Part shown: positions 15,572 to 22,316 of the stretch, in pieces | Numbering within the stretch: position 1 is the first letter of the stretch | Layout of the letters: every line of letters begins with the position of its first letter | Source of the DNA: Bacillota bacterium | Lineage (GTDB): Bacteria; Bacillota; Clostridia; DSM-8532 | DNA length: 37,798 bases | Direction: 5' to 3' | Assembly (NCBI GenBank): GCA_023459915.1 | Contig: JAEWSN010000033.1 | Location: forward strand, 1-37,798 | The notes under the pieces: model-generated | What the model was told of the DNA's origin: nothing | What the model saw: the letters and a program-made list of their open reading frames with translations, nothing else | Database searches by the model: none | Program-made: the position numbers and the translations under genes

Positions 15572-16654
15572 TTGGAGGAGGAAAGGCTTCTTGGAGGACA
15601 AATCCGCCAGGAGGACGAGTCGGAATCGGGATTGCGACCCAAAACCATCGGTGACTATGTGGGACAGGAGAAGGTCAAATCCAATTTGACCGTCTTCATC
15701 GGCGCGGCCCGCAAGCGCGGGGAGTCTTTGGATCATGTGCTGTTGTACGGGCCTCCGGGGTTGGGGAAGACCACCCTGGCCGGTGTCATCGCCACCGAGA
15801 TGGGCGTCTCGTTCCGGGTGACGTCCGGCCCCGCCATCGAGAAACCCGGAGATCTGGCGGCCATCCTGACCAATCTGGCGCCTTCGGATGTGCTGTTCAT
15901 CGACGAAATCCACCGGCTCAACCGCAGTGTGGAGGAAGTGCTCTACCCTGCCATGGAAGACTATGCCCTGGACATCATGATTGGCAAGGGGCCCAGCGCG
16001 CGATCCATCCGGCTGGATTTGCCGCGGTTCACGCTCATCGGGGCGACCACGCGCGCGGGCATGCTGTCCGCCCCCCTGCGTGATCGCTTCGGCATCATCA
16101 ATCGCCTGGAAATGTATACGGAGGCGGAGTTGACACGCATCGTCACCCGCTCTGCCGGTATTCTTGGGATTCATATCGATCCGGAGGCGGCGGGAGAGAT
16201 TGCGCGCCGTTCCAGGGGCACACCCCGCATCGCAAACCGGTTGCTGCGCCGCGTGCGCGATTTTGCGGAAGTCCGTTCCGATGGCCATGTGGATCTCGAA
16301 ACGGCAAGATACGGCCTGACCGCGCTCGACGTCGACATGCTGGGCCTGGACAGAACCGATCGCAACATTCTGGAAGCCATCATCCACAAGTTTGAGGGCG
16401 GACCGGTTGGTCTCGACACGTTGGCGGCCACCACCGGCGAGGAGGCGGACACCATCGAGGACGTGTACGAACCGTTTTTGCTGCAGCTCGGATTCCTCAA
16501 CAAGACACCGCGCGGACGGCGCGCCACAAGGCTGGCCTACGCGCATCTCGGCCTGCCGTACGACGCGGCGGACCGATCGGGGGACAAACCCGGCGCAGGC
16601 GCGGATGTGCCGGAACAGCAACGGCTGACGGACAACGGAACGGAGGCAACATGA
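15572..16654 (+). CDS. ruvB: Holliday junction DNA helicase RuvB
   Basis: AAA+ ATPase ring that pumps DNA through RuvA-bound junctions. The 360-residue protein has the usual lead-in (LLGGQIRQEDESESGLRPKT), Walker A GPPGLGKTT (60-68), Walker B LFIDEIHRL, sensor 1 GATTRAG and the arginine-finger region LRDRFG, then the winged-helix domain (LGLDRTDRNILEAIIHKFEGGPVGL). The start is a TTG at 15572, with AAGGAG (15560-15565) six bases upstream; no ATG is suitably placed. The C terminus extends ~20 residues past the usual end (GDKPGAGADVPEQQ). Its stop overlaps the proC start as ATGA. Confidence 0.96.
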   Translation: MEEERLLGGQIRQEDESESGLRPKTIGDYVGQEKVKSNLTVFIGAARKRGESLDHVLLYGPPGLGKTTLAGVIATEMGVSFRVTSGPAIEKPGDLAAILTNLAPSDVLFIDEIHRLNRSVEEVLYPAMEDYALDIMIGKGPSARSIRLDLPRFTLIGATTRAGMLSAPLRDRFGIINRLEMYTEAELTRIVTRSAGILGIHIDPEAAGEIARRSRGTPRIANRLLRRVRDFAEVRSDGHVDLETARYGLTALDVDMLGLDRTDRNILEAIIHKFEGGPVGLDTLAATTGEEADTIEDVYEPFLLQLGFLNKTPRGRRATRLAYAHLGLPYDAADRSGDKPGAGADVPEQQRLTDNGTEAT

Positions 16655-17460
16655 CCATTGGCTTGATTGGCACGGGCGCCATGGGCGGCGCGATGCTCAA
16701 GGGAATCACAAGGAATCTGCCCGACATCACCCTGGTTGTGTATGACAGGGATGAGGCCCGCATGCGGGAGGCCGCGGCGGTTTACGGCGCGCGGATCGCG
16801 GCGTCGGAAGCGGAGGTTGCGCGGCAGGCGGACGCGGTGGTGTTGGCGGTGAAGCCCCAGCACATGGACACCGTGCTCGGGGCCTGCGCGGCGCTTGGTG
16901 ACGCGCAACCGCTGTATCTCACCATCGCGGCCGGATTGCCCATTGCCTTCTATCTGAAGCATCTGGGACCCCAAACCCGGGTGGTCCGCGCCATGCCGAA
17001 CACCCCCGCGCTCATCGGCGAGGGCATGACGCTTTATTGCTGCTCGCCGGCGGTGACGGCACAGGATCGCGGGCAGGCGGTGGCATTGCTGGGCAGCGTG
17101 GGGCAGGCCGAGGAGCTGGAGGAACGGTATCTCAACGAAATCATCGCGGTGACCGGCAGCAGCCCGGCGTTTTTCTTCATGATGCTGGAGGCCATGGGAG
17201 ACGCGGCGGTGCAGTCGGGACTGCCGCGCGCGGCCGCCTACCGGTGGGCGGCGACAGCCATGTCCGGTTCGGCGCGGCTGTTGCTCGAAACCGGCAAGCA
17301 TCCCGGGGAACTCAAGGACATGGTGACCTCGCCGGCCGGCACCACCATCGACGGTGTGGCCGTGCTCGAGGAAAAGGGCTTCCGTTCAGCCGTCATGAAC
17401 GCGATGGCAGCCGTGACCCGGCGGGCACGGGAGATTGGACGCGTGGACAACAACCAGTGA
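16651..17460 (+). CDS. proC: Pyrroline-5-carboxylate reductase
   Basis: Reduces pyrroline-5-carboxylate to L-proline with NAD(P)H. The 269-residue protein has the N-terminal Rossmann motif IGLIGTGAMGGAML, AVKPQHMDTVL, the conserved VVRAMPNTPALIGEGMT, and the C-terminal dimer domain with ETGKHPGELKDMVTSPAGTTIDGV, which carries the substrate site. Translation is probably coupled to ruvB through the ATGA overlap. No other proline genes are nearby. Confidence 0.95.
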   Translation: MTIGLIGTGAMGGAMLKGITRNLPDITLVVYDRDEARMREAAAVYGARIAASEAEVARQADAVVLAVKPQHMDTVLGACAALGDAQPLYLTIAAGLPIAFYLKHLGPQTRVVRAMPNTPALIGEGMTLYCCSPAVTAQDRGQAVALLGSVGQAEELEERYLNEIIAVTGSSPAFFFMMLEAMGDAAVQSGLPRAAAYRWAATAMSGSARLLLETGKHPGELKDMVTSPAGTTIDGVAVLEEKGFRSAVMNAMAAVTRRAREIGRVDNNQ

Positions 17461-17479
17461 CCCATGAGCGGAGGATTTT

Positions 17480-18028
17480 ATGGAGTATATGGAAACAACG
17501 GTGTCCACGATGCCGATCTATGACGGTGCCATCATCCGGGTGGAAAAACTGACGGTGACATTGCCCAACGGCAAGACCGCGACACGCGATGTGGTGCGCC
17601 ACCAGGGCGCATCCGCCGTGGTCCCCGTGACAGCGGAGGGGGACGTGCTGCTCACCCGGCAATACCGCAAGCCCAACGAATTTGTTTCCGTTGAGCTGCC
17701 GGCCGGCAAGCTGGATCCCGGCGAGGCGCCGGAAGCATGCGCGGCACGGGAGCTTCAGGAGGAAACCGGCTATGCCGCCGGAACCATGGTGCATTTGTTT
17801 TCCATGAAGTCCACACCCGGGTTTTCCGATGAGATCATCCATGTGTATCTGGCAACGAACCTTGTTGCCGGAAGATCGAATCCGGACGAGGATGAGTTCA
17901 TTTCCGCCTTCTCCGTTTCTTTCGAGGAAGCGAAGGCCATGATACGGGACGGAAGGATCACCGACGGAAAGACCATTGCCGGCATATTTGCGGCGCTGGA
18001 TCACCAAAGTGAAAAAAATCAGCCGTGA
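17480..18028 (+). CDS. NUDIX hydrolase, ADP-ribose pyrophosphatase type
   Basis: Hydrolase of nucleoside diphosphates linked to another moiety, most likely ADP-ribose. The 182-residue protein carries a complete Nudix box, G-x5-E-x7-REUXEEXGU, from GKLDPGEAPEAC to RELQEETGY, preceded by LLTRQYRKPNEFVSVELPAG, the typical ADP-ribose pyrophosphatase (NudF) lead-in. The ATG at 17480 follows a GGAGG site, 19 bp after proC. In Bacillus, nudF is followed by spoIIM, fur and xerD; here a xerD-like gene follows after a 189-bp spacer but no spoIIM is seen. Confidence 0.9.
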   Translation: MEYMETTVSTMPIYDGAIIRVEKLTVTLPNGKTATRDVVRHQGASAVVPVTAEGDVLLTRQYRKPNEFVSVELPAGKLDPGEAPEACAARELQEETGYAAGTMVHLFSMKSTPGFSDEIIHVYLATNLVAGRSNPDEDEFISAFSVSFEEAKAMIRDGRITDGKTIAGIFAALDHQSEKNQP

Positions 18029-18093
18029 ACAGAGAATGGCTGTAAAATTCTGTGATTCACGGGATGCAACAATTGGTATATTCATAGCATTGG

Positions 18094-18122
18094 TTGACAT
18101 CTCAAGCGTGCAACCCATTCAT
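18094..18122 (+). promoter_or_regulatory. Candidate promoter of the xerD-like gene
   Basis: A consensus TTGACA (18094-18099) with a 17-bp spacer to ATTCAT (18117-18122) lies about 95 bp before the recombinase gene. The -35 is perfect and the -10 is weak. Confidence 0.4.
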
Positions 18123-18133
18123 CATTATGCCTT

Positions 18134-18160
18134 GCCGGCTCCCGGCTTCCGGGTGCCGGC
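18134..18160 (+). promoter_or_regulatory. GC-rich leader hairpin upstream of the xerD-like gene
   Basis: GCCGGC-T-CCCGG, loop CTT, CCGGG-T-GCCGGC forms an 11-bp stem with one T-T mismatch. It lies in the presumed 5' leader, with no T tract. It could be a remnant terminator, an operator or a translational control element. Confidence 0.4.
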
Positions 18161-18217
18161 CGGCAAACAGGCTCCTGCAAGGGGCCACAACGAACATCAG
18201 CGGAGAGAGGTAAGAAC

Positions 18218-19075
18218 ATGAAACAGTTGCTGTCGGATTTCATCGCGTACCTGCGCGACAAGCGAACACTGTCCACGAACACCCTGGAGTCGTACAGCCG
18301 GGATGTGCAGCAGTACATCGACTTTCTTGGCACGCAGGGAATCACGGATATCCGCAAGGCGCCCTACGATATTTTCTCGACATATATCGCCGTCCAGGAA
18401 AAGGCCGGCCGGGCGCCCACGACCATCAACCGCAGCATGGCTTCCGTACGTGTGTTCTACCGTTTCCTGATGATGGAGGCCATTGTATCGGTCAATCCCA
18501 CCATCGGCATCGAGTCTCCGAAAATCGAACGCAAAAAGGCTGGCGCCCTCACGCTCGAGGAAGTGCGGCTGTTGTTGGATCAACCGGAGAAAATCGGGCT
18601 CAAGGGCATCCGGGACAAGGGTATGATGGAGCTGGTGTATGCCACCGGCATCCGCGTGCACGAGCTGATTTCGCTCAACCTGGCGGATTTGGACATGAAG
18701 AACCGCATCCTGCGCTGCGGGAATCCGGGCGAGGAACGGTTCATCCCGCTCGACAACGCATGCATCAAACCCATGACAGACTATCTGGAGATGGCGCGTC
18801 CCTTCATGCTGCGCGATCGCAATGAAACCGCCCTGTTCATCAACACCAACGGCGGGCGGCTCTCCCGGCAGGGATTCTGGAAAATCATCAAACAGTATGC
18901 CCAACAGGCAGGCATCAAGCAGGACATCACGCCCCACATGCTTCGGCAGGCGCTGGCGGTGCATCTGCTGCAGGCCGGGCGGGATCCGGAGGACGTCAAG
19001 GCCATGCTTGGCCGTTCCGACCTCACGTCGCTGCTCGAGTACATTCCCGATGAGAAGGGTTCTTCCAAACGCTGA
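18218..19075 (+). CDS. XerD-like tyrosine recombinase with altered active site
   Basis: Full-length 285-residue protein of the XerC/XerD group: SAM-like N-terminal DNA-binding domain (1-~95, FIAYLRDKRTLSTNTLESY) and a catalytic domain. Catalytic positions aligned by pattern to E. coli XerD are R146 (GIRVHEL), H240 and R243 (HMLR) and nucleophile Y275, all kept. The beta-hairpin lysine is replaced by N169 (GNPGEER for GKGNKER) and the second histidine by R266 (LGR for LGH). RHSFATHLL reads RQALAVHLL. Position after a nudF-like gene matches chromosomal xerD in Firmicutes, so a dif-type housekeeping origin is likely, but with these changes activity is doubtful or modified. It is unlikely to be an element integrase. 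Confidence 0.85.
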   Translation: MKQLLSDFIAYLRDKRTLSTNTLESYSRDVQQYIDFLGTQGITDIRKAPYDIFSTYIAVQEKAGRAPTTINRSMASVRVFYRFLMMEAIVSVNPTIGIESPKIERKKAGALTLEEVRLLLDQPEKIGLKGIRDKGMMELVYATGIRVHELISLNLADLDMKNRILRCGNPGEERFIPLDNACIKPMTDYLEMARPFMLRDRNETALFINTNGGRLSRQGFWKIIKQYAQQAGIKQDITPHMLRQALAVHLLQAGRDPEDVKAMLGRSDLTSLLEYIPDEKGSSKR

Positions 19076-19114
19076 ACCCGAAAGAACATCCCTTTCGAAC
19101 TTCTGCCGATATGG

Positions 19115-19152
19115 ACAAGGCTTCACGCATTCGTTGCGGGGAGCCTTGTTTT
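19115..19152 (+). terminator. Probable terminator after the xerD-like gene
   Basis: ACAAGGCT (19115-19122) pairs with AGCCTTGT (19142-19149), with an inner CGCA/TGCG stem, and is followed by TTTTG. It separates the recombinase gene from tyrA and argues against tyrA starting upstream of it. Confidence 0.65.
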
Positions 19153-19278
19153 GTGGTAAAAAGGGAAGAACGGCAGCACGGTGGCACAGAGATGGGAGCG
19201 GCAGGAAAGCGGCAACAGGTCAGTACGGGGTTGATCGCGTGGCGCATCACAGCGCGGCAGCATGGAGGCACGGCGTAC

Positions 19279-20397
19279 ATGGAACATGGCAGTGACAATC
19301 ATTTGGAAGTGGGCATTGTGGGGCTCGGCCTCATCGGCGGTTCCCTTGCCAAGGCCATCAAGGCTGCCAACCGGCACGCGCGCGTGGTGGCCCATGACAG
19401 GGATGGGGATTCGTTGGCACGCGCGGTGGCCGATCGTGTGGTGGATGAAGCCGCGTCGGAGCCGGGAGAGGCGTTTTCACAGTGCGCCATCGTTGTGCTG
19501 TGTACCCCGGTGCGGGTCATGCCGGAGATCATTCGTTCCCTTTTGCCCCATCTGCGGCAAGACTGTGTGTTGATGGATGCCGGCAGCACCAAGCGCGATG
19601 TCATGGAAATGGCGGCGCAGCTGGGCCTGACGCACCGCTTTGTGGGCGGTCATCCCATGGCCGGCTCGGAAAAGACCGGTTATGGCGCGTCCCGCGCCAA
19701 TCTGTTCGAGAACGCCTGGTTCGTGCTCACCCCATTTGCGCAGACCCCGCCCGTATTGCTGGAAACAGCGACGCGGCTGGTGTCCCTGGTCGGCGCCATG
19801 CCGCTGCGCATGGAAGCGGACGCCCACGATCGCACCACGGCCTTCATCAGTCATATGCCGCACGTCGTTGCCACCGTGCTGGTCAACACTGTGGCCGAAG
19901 CGGAGGATCCCTCCGGCAATCTGCAGCGCCTGGCAGCCGGGGGCTTCAAGGATCTCACGCGCATCGCCTCGGCCTCGCCGGCGCTCTGGACCGGCATCAG
20001 CCTCTCCAATCGGGAAATGCTGCTTGAAGCGTTGCGGGCGGTGTCCGCCGGGCTGTCGGGGTTTCGTGACGCGCTGGAGACCGGCGATGACACACGGGTT
20101 CAAGCGGTGTTCGCGCAGGGGCGCGACTGGCGTGACAGCCTGTCGGACACCAAGGTTTCCCGCGTGCCCGGATATGCCGAAATCACCGTGGATGTCGAGG
20201 ACAAGCCGGGCATCATCGCGCGCATCGCGGTGATGCTGGCCCGGGCGGAAATCAACATCAAGAACATCGGCATCAACAATGTGCGGGAGGAAGACGAAGG
20301 CGCGCTGCTCATCCGGTTCGAGACCGCGGCGGAAGGCGCGCAGGCTGCCTCACTGCTCAGGCGGGAGGGCTACGGGGTGAGGCTGCGCGGGGTCTGA
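19279..20397 (+). CDS. tyrA: Prephenate dehydrogenase with ACT domain
   Basis: Oxidatively decarboxylates prephenate to 4-hydroxyphenylpyruvate for tyrosine synthesis. The 372-residue protein has an NAD-binding motif VGIVGLGLIGGSLAKAI, the family's GGHPMAGSEKTGYGA, ISHMPHVVATVL with the catalytic histidine region, and GGFKDLTRIASASPALW. Residues ~295-372 form an ACT domain (ITVDVEDKPGIIARIAVMLA, NIKNIGINN), the usual site of tyrosine feedback control. I chose the ATG at 19279 (GGAGG at 19264-19268). The frame stays open back to 19111, but that region overlaps the terminator and its translation does not look like protein. No other aromatic-pathway gene is adjacent. Confidence 0.92.
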   Translation: MEHGSDNHLEVGIVGLGLIGGSLAKAIKAANRHARVVAHDRDGDSLARAVADRVVDEAASEPGEAFSQCAIVVLCTPVRVMPEIIRSLLPHLRQDCVLMDAGSTKRDVMEMAAQLGLTHRFVGGHPMAGSEKTGYGASRANLFENAWFVLTPFAQTPPVLLETATRLVSLVGAMPLRMEADAHDRTTAFISHMPHVVATVLVNTVAEAEDPSGNLQRLAAGGFKDLTRIASASPALWTGISLSNREMLLEALRAVSAGLSGFRDALETGDDTRVQAVFAQGRDWRDSLSDTKVSRVPGYAEITVDVEDKPGIIARIAVMLARAEINIKNIGINNVREEDEGALLIRFETAAEGAQAASLLRREGYGVRLRGV

Positions 20398-20412
20398 CCC
20401 CATCAGGCAGCG

Positions 20413-20442
20413 TTGACAGTCGTTCGGCATTCCCTGTATAAT
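20413..20442 (+). promoter_or_regulatory. Consensus promoter of tRNA-Arg
   Basis: TTGACA (20413-20418) and TATAAT (20437-20442) separated by 18 bp, both perfect consensus, lie 66 bp before the tRNA. This is the strongest promoter in the window, as expected for a stable RNA gene. Confidence 0.8.
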
Positions 20443-20508
20443 CAGGTGGCGCCGAATGGGCTGCTTCTCCGTTGTTTTCGATGGGGCGGGGGCTGTTCGG
20501 TTCAATGT

Positions 20509-20585
20509 GTGCCAGTAGCTCAGTCGGATAGAGCAACGGACTTCTAATCCGTCGGTCGGGCGTTCGAATCGTCTCTGGCACGCCA
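20509..20585 (+). tRNA. tRNA-Arg, anticodon UCU, CCA encoded
   Basis: The acceptor stem is GTGCCAG (20509-20515) with CTGGCAC (20575-20581), discriminator G (20582) and encoded CCA (20583-20585). The D arm contains AGCTCAGTCGGATAGAGC, the anticodon loop reads CTTCTAA giving anticodon TCT, and the T arm contains GTTCGAATC. It decodes AGA and likely AGG. Its last 35 bases recur exactly at 21437-21471. Confidence 0.95.
20551..20585 (+). repeat. attL-like site: 3' end of tRNA-Arg
   Basis: The 35 bp from the distal anticodon stem through CCA are identical to 21437-21471. Direct repeats of a tRNA 3' end are the classic footprint of site-specific integration. Confidence 0.85.
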
Positions 20586-20586
20586 T

Positions 20587-20627
20587 GGAACCCGCTTCCT
20601 GAAAGGGATGGCGGGTTCCTTTGTTTT
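20587..20627 (+). terminator. Terminator of tRNA-Arg (islet copy)
   Basis: GGAACCCGC (20587-20595) and GCGGGTTCC (20611-20619) form a perfect 9-bp stem around a 15-base loop, followed by TTTGTTTT. Confidence 0.85.
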
Positions 20628-20731
20628 GGCGTCACCGCATACGGTTTATGAAATGACATCCTGAGATTTTCCCGCAACAGGTGATAAACTTGCTTTGTGT
20701 CAACAACGATGATGCGTGCGACTACGAATAG

Positions 20732-20760
20732 TTGCCAGCAGTCATGAGCTTGTGTATAAT
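20732..20760 (+). promoter_or_regulatory. Promoter of the hicA-hicB-like pair
   Basis: TTGCCA (20732-20737), a 17-bp spacer and TATAAT (20755-20760) lie 23 bp upstream of the HicA-like start, with GGTGGAGGT as ribosome site between them. The module therefore has its own promoter inside the islet. Confidence 0.65.
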
Positions 20761-20783
20761 CAAGATGAAGGTGGAGGTATGAT

Positions 20784-21041
20784 ATGAGTCGACACGATAA
20801 AATTCTTGCCAGACTTTTATCTCGACCAAACGACTTTACGTTCGACGAATTGGTCACATTGTTGAAGCATTATGGATATTCACAGTGTGCGGCTGGCGCA
20901 ACCGGAGGATCCCGTGTCATGTTCGTGGATGGTCAAAAAAACGTCATCCGTCTACACAAGCCACATCCCAGGCGAATCCTGAAGTTGTACCAGATCGATG
21001 ACATTGTCACCGCTTTGAGGGAAGGAGGTCATATTCAATGA
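20784..21041 (+). CDS. HicA-like toxin, type II toxin-antitoxin system
   Basis: 85-residue protein of the HicA/YcfA family, small double-stranded RNA-binding-fold proteins that cleave mRNA and stop growth. Family features are DFTFDELVTLLKHYGYSQ (strand-helix), the glycine-rich GATGGSRVMFVDG and IRLHKPHPRRILKLYQIDDI. The catalytic histidine of canonical HicA (G-S-H) is an arginine here (GGSRVMF), while HKPHP supplies other histidines; this variant appears in the subgroup I recall pairing with this type of HicB. ATG 20784 has a good ribosome site. It overlaps the next gene by 4 bp (ATGA), the order typical of hicAB. Confidence 0.82.
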   Translation: MSRHDKILARLLSRPNDFTFDELVTLLKHYGYSQCAAGATGGSRVMFVDGQKNVIRLHKPHPRRILKLYQIDDIVTALREGGHIQ

Positions 21042-21406
21042 AGGAAATGCTTAGTTATCGTGGATACTATGGAAGCATTGCTTTTTCCAATGAAGACATG
21101 CTGTTTCATGGTAAGGTAATCGGAATAAAGTCACTGCTCTCATATGAAGGAAACAGTGCCCAGGAATTGGTTTCGGACTTTCAGAACGCGATTGATGAGT
21201 ACCTGGAACAGTGCAGCGGTATGGGATTGGAACCGGAGAAGCCTTTCAAGGGCTCTTTTAATGTTCGAATTGCTCCCGAACTCCATCGTGCAGCCGCACT
21301 GTTGGCTTCACAGAGGGGTGAATCGCTGAATGCGTTCGTAGAGGAAGCAATCGCAAATGAAGCGAGCCGTCAAGAGGCCCCTTGCCATGTGATGTCCACA
21401 TCATGA
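21038..21406 (+). CDS. HicB-like antitoxin with C-terminal DNA-binding helix pair
   Basis: 122-residue partner of the HicA-like protein. Residues 1-~65 form the degraded RNase H-like HicB domain (YRGYYGSIAFSNEDMLFHGKV, then YEGNSAQELVSDFQNAIDEYLE). Residues ~75-110 (KPFKGSFNVRIAPELHRAAALLASQRGESLNAFVEEAI) are a ribbon-helix-helix domain, which in this family binds the operon's own promoter. Antitoxin and autorepressor roles are family knowledge. Translation is coupled to the toxin gene. The last ~12 residues are variable. A 30-bp gap separates its stop from the downstream tRNA repeat. Confidence 0.85.
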   Translation: MKEMLSYRGYYGSIAFSNEDMLFHGKVIGIKSLLSYEGNSAQELVSDFQNAIDEYLEQCSGMGLEPEKPFKGSFNVRIAPELHRAAALLASQRGESLNAFVEEAIANEASRQEAPCHVMSTS

Positions 21407-21436
21407 AGAGACAATCATTCTTCCGGGCACCCTCTT

Positions 21437-21471
21437 GTCGGTCGGGCGTTCGAATCGTCTCTGGCACGCCA
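21437..21471 (+). repeat. attR-like site: copy of the tRNA-Arg 3' end
   Basis: 35 bp identical to 20551-20585, including the T arm, 3' acceptor strand and CCA. It lacks the 5' half, so it is not a tRNA gene. Confidence 0.85.
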
Positions 21472-21506
21472 GAAAACCCGCTTCCCTGTGTGGATTGCGG
21501 GTTTTC
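21472..21506 (+). terminator. Hairpin after the second tRNA repeat, terminator-like
   Basis: GAAAACCCGC (21472-21481) and GCGGGTTTTC (21497-21506) form a perfect 10-bp stem with a 15-base loop. It has the same layout as the terminator after the true tRNA but differs in the outer base pairs in a compensatory way. It may be the original chromosomal tRNA terminator. Confidence 0.6.
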
Positions 21507-21529
21507 TCATATTCTCCCGGCCGTAGAGG

Positions 21530-21558
21530 TTTTCAGCGGTTCCGTCAACAGGTATAAT
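21530..21558 (+). promoter_or_regulatory. Candidate promoter of udk
   Basis: TTTTCA (21530-21535), a 17-bp spacer and TATAAT (21553-21558) lie about 60 bp before the uridine kinase gene. Confidence 0.5.
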
Positions 21559-21618
21559 CATAGGAAAGGGTTGTGGGGCGGCAAGGGACCGAACGCAGCC
21601 GGAAAGGTGGACGTACGC

Positions 21619-22242
21619 ATGGCGCAGGCCATCATGATCGGCATAGCGGGAGGAACCGGTTCCGGCAAGACCACATTGGCCCGTTCGCTGAAGGACGTGT
21701 TCCCGGACGAGGTGACCCTGCTGTGCATGGACTGGTACTACCGGTCTTTCCACCACCTCTCGTTCGACGAGCGGAAGCTGCTCAATTTCGACCATCCCGA
21801 CGCGTTCGACACCGACTATTTCATTGCGCAGATGACGGCGCTCAAGGACATGCAGGGCATCAACCGGCCGGTTTATTCGTTCATTGAGCACAAGCGGCTT
21901 GAAGAGCAGATTCGGCAGGAACCCCGGCATGTGGTCGTCGTCGAGGGCATCCTGCTGTACGAGAATCCCGCAGTCCGGGATTTGCTGGACATCAAGATTT
22001 TTGTGGACACCGACGCGGACATCCGGTTCGCGCGGCGGCTCATCCGCGACATTCACGAGCGTGGGCGGGACATCGATTCGGTGGTCAACCAGTATCTCAA
22101 CACGGTCAAGCCCATGCACGAGGCCTTCGTGGAACCCACCAAGCGGTATGCCGACATCATTGTCCCCGAGGGCGGCATGAACCAGGTGGCCACCGACATG
22201 ATCGTGGAAAAAATCAAGAGCATTCTCCGTCACCGGGAATGA
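21619..22242 (+). CDS. udk: Uridine kinase
   Basis: Phosphorylates uridine and cytidine in pyrimidine salvage. The 207-residue protein has the P-loop GGTGSGKTT (residues 11-19), the substrate loop CMDWYYRSFHHLSFDERKLL, NFDHPDAFD, the YSFIEHKR segment and VVVEGILLYENPAVRDLLDIK, then a lid with RRLIRDIHERGRDIDSVVNQY, all typical of Udk. The ATG at 21619 follows GGAAAGGTGG. It is followed 74 bp later by the NYN-domain gene. Its promoter lies directly downstream of the islet's right end. Confidence 0.94.
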   Translation: MAQAIMIGIAGGTGSGKTTLARSLKDVFPDEVTLLCMDWYYRSFHHLSFDERKLLNFDHPDAFDTDYFIAQMTALKDMQGINRPVYSFIEHKRLEEQIRQEPRHVVVVEGILLYENPAVRDLLDIKIFVDTDADIRFARRLIRDIHERGRDIDSVVNQYLNTVKPMHEAFVEPTKRYADIIVPEGGMNQVATDMIVEKIKSILRHRE

Positions 22243-22316
22243 TCGGCTGCCCATGAATGGTGAACACACGCGGGCCGCGACGATCGCGGAAACCGATGAA
22301 ACGGAGGAATCTCCCC

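Larger units (their letters stand above)
20586..21471 (+). mobile_element. Small tRNA-bounded islet carrying a HicAB-type module
   Basis: The 886-bp segment between the two 35-bp tRNA repeats holds only a terminator, a promoter and two toxin-antitoxin-like genes. Its base composition is visibly more AT-rich than the flanks. It has no integrase, so movement would need one supplied in trans. The alternative, an old tandem tRNA duplication with partial loss, is possible because similar hairpins follow both repeat copies. Confidence 0.65.

Noticed and set aside
18218..19075. XerD-like protein as integrase of the tRNA-Arg islet
   Set aside because: It lies outside the tRNA repeats, is separated from them by a terminator and tyrA, matches the chromosomal xerD position, and has altered catalytic residues.
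19111..19278. N-terminal extension of prephenate dehydrogenase
   Set aside because: The region contains a terminator-like hairpin and low-complexity translation; homologues begin just before the Rossmann motif, consistent with the ATG at 19279.
20357..20857. Minus-strand frame across the tRNA containing ETIRTPDRR
   Set aside because: This translation is the well-known antisense shadow of a tRNA-Arg gene and its promoter region; the same partial peptide appears across the second tRNA repeat at 21258-21467. It is not a gene.
21437..21471. Second tRNA gene
   Set aside because: Only the 3' half is present, with no 5' acceptor strand, D arm or anticodon upstream.
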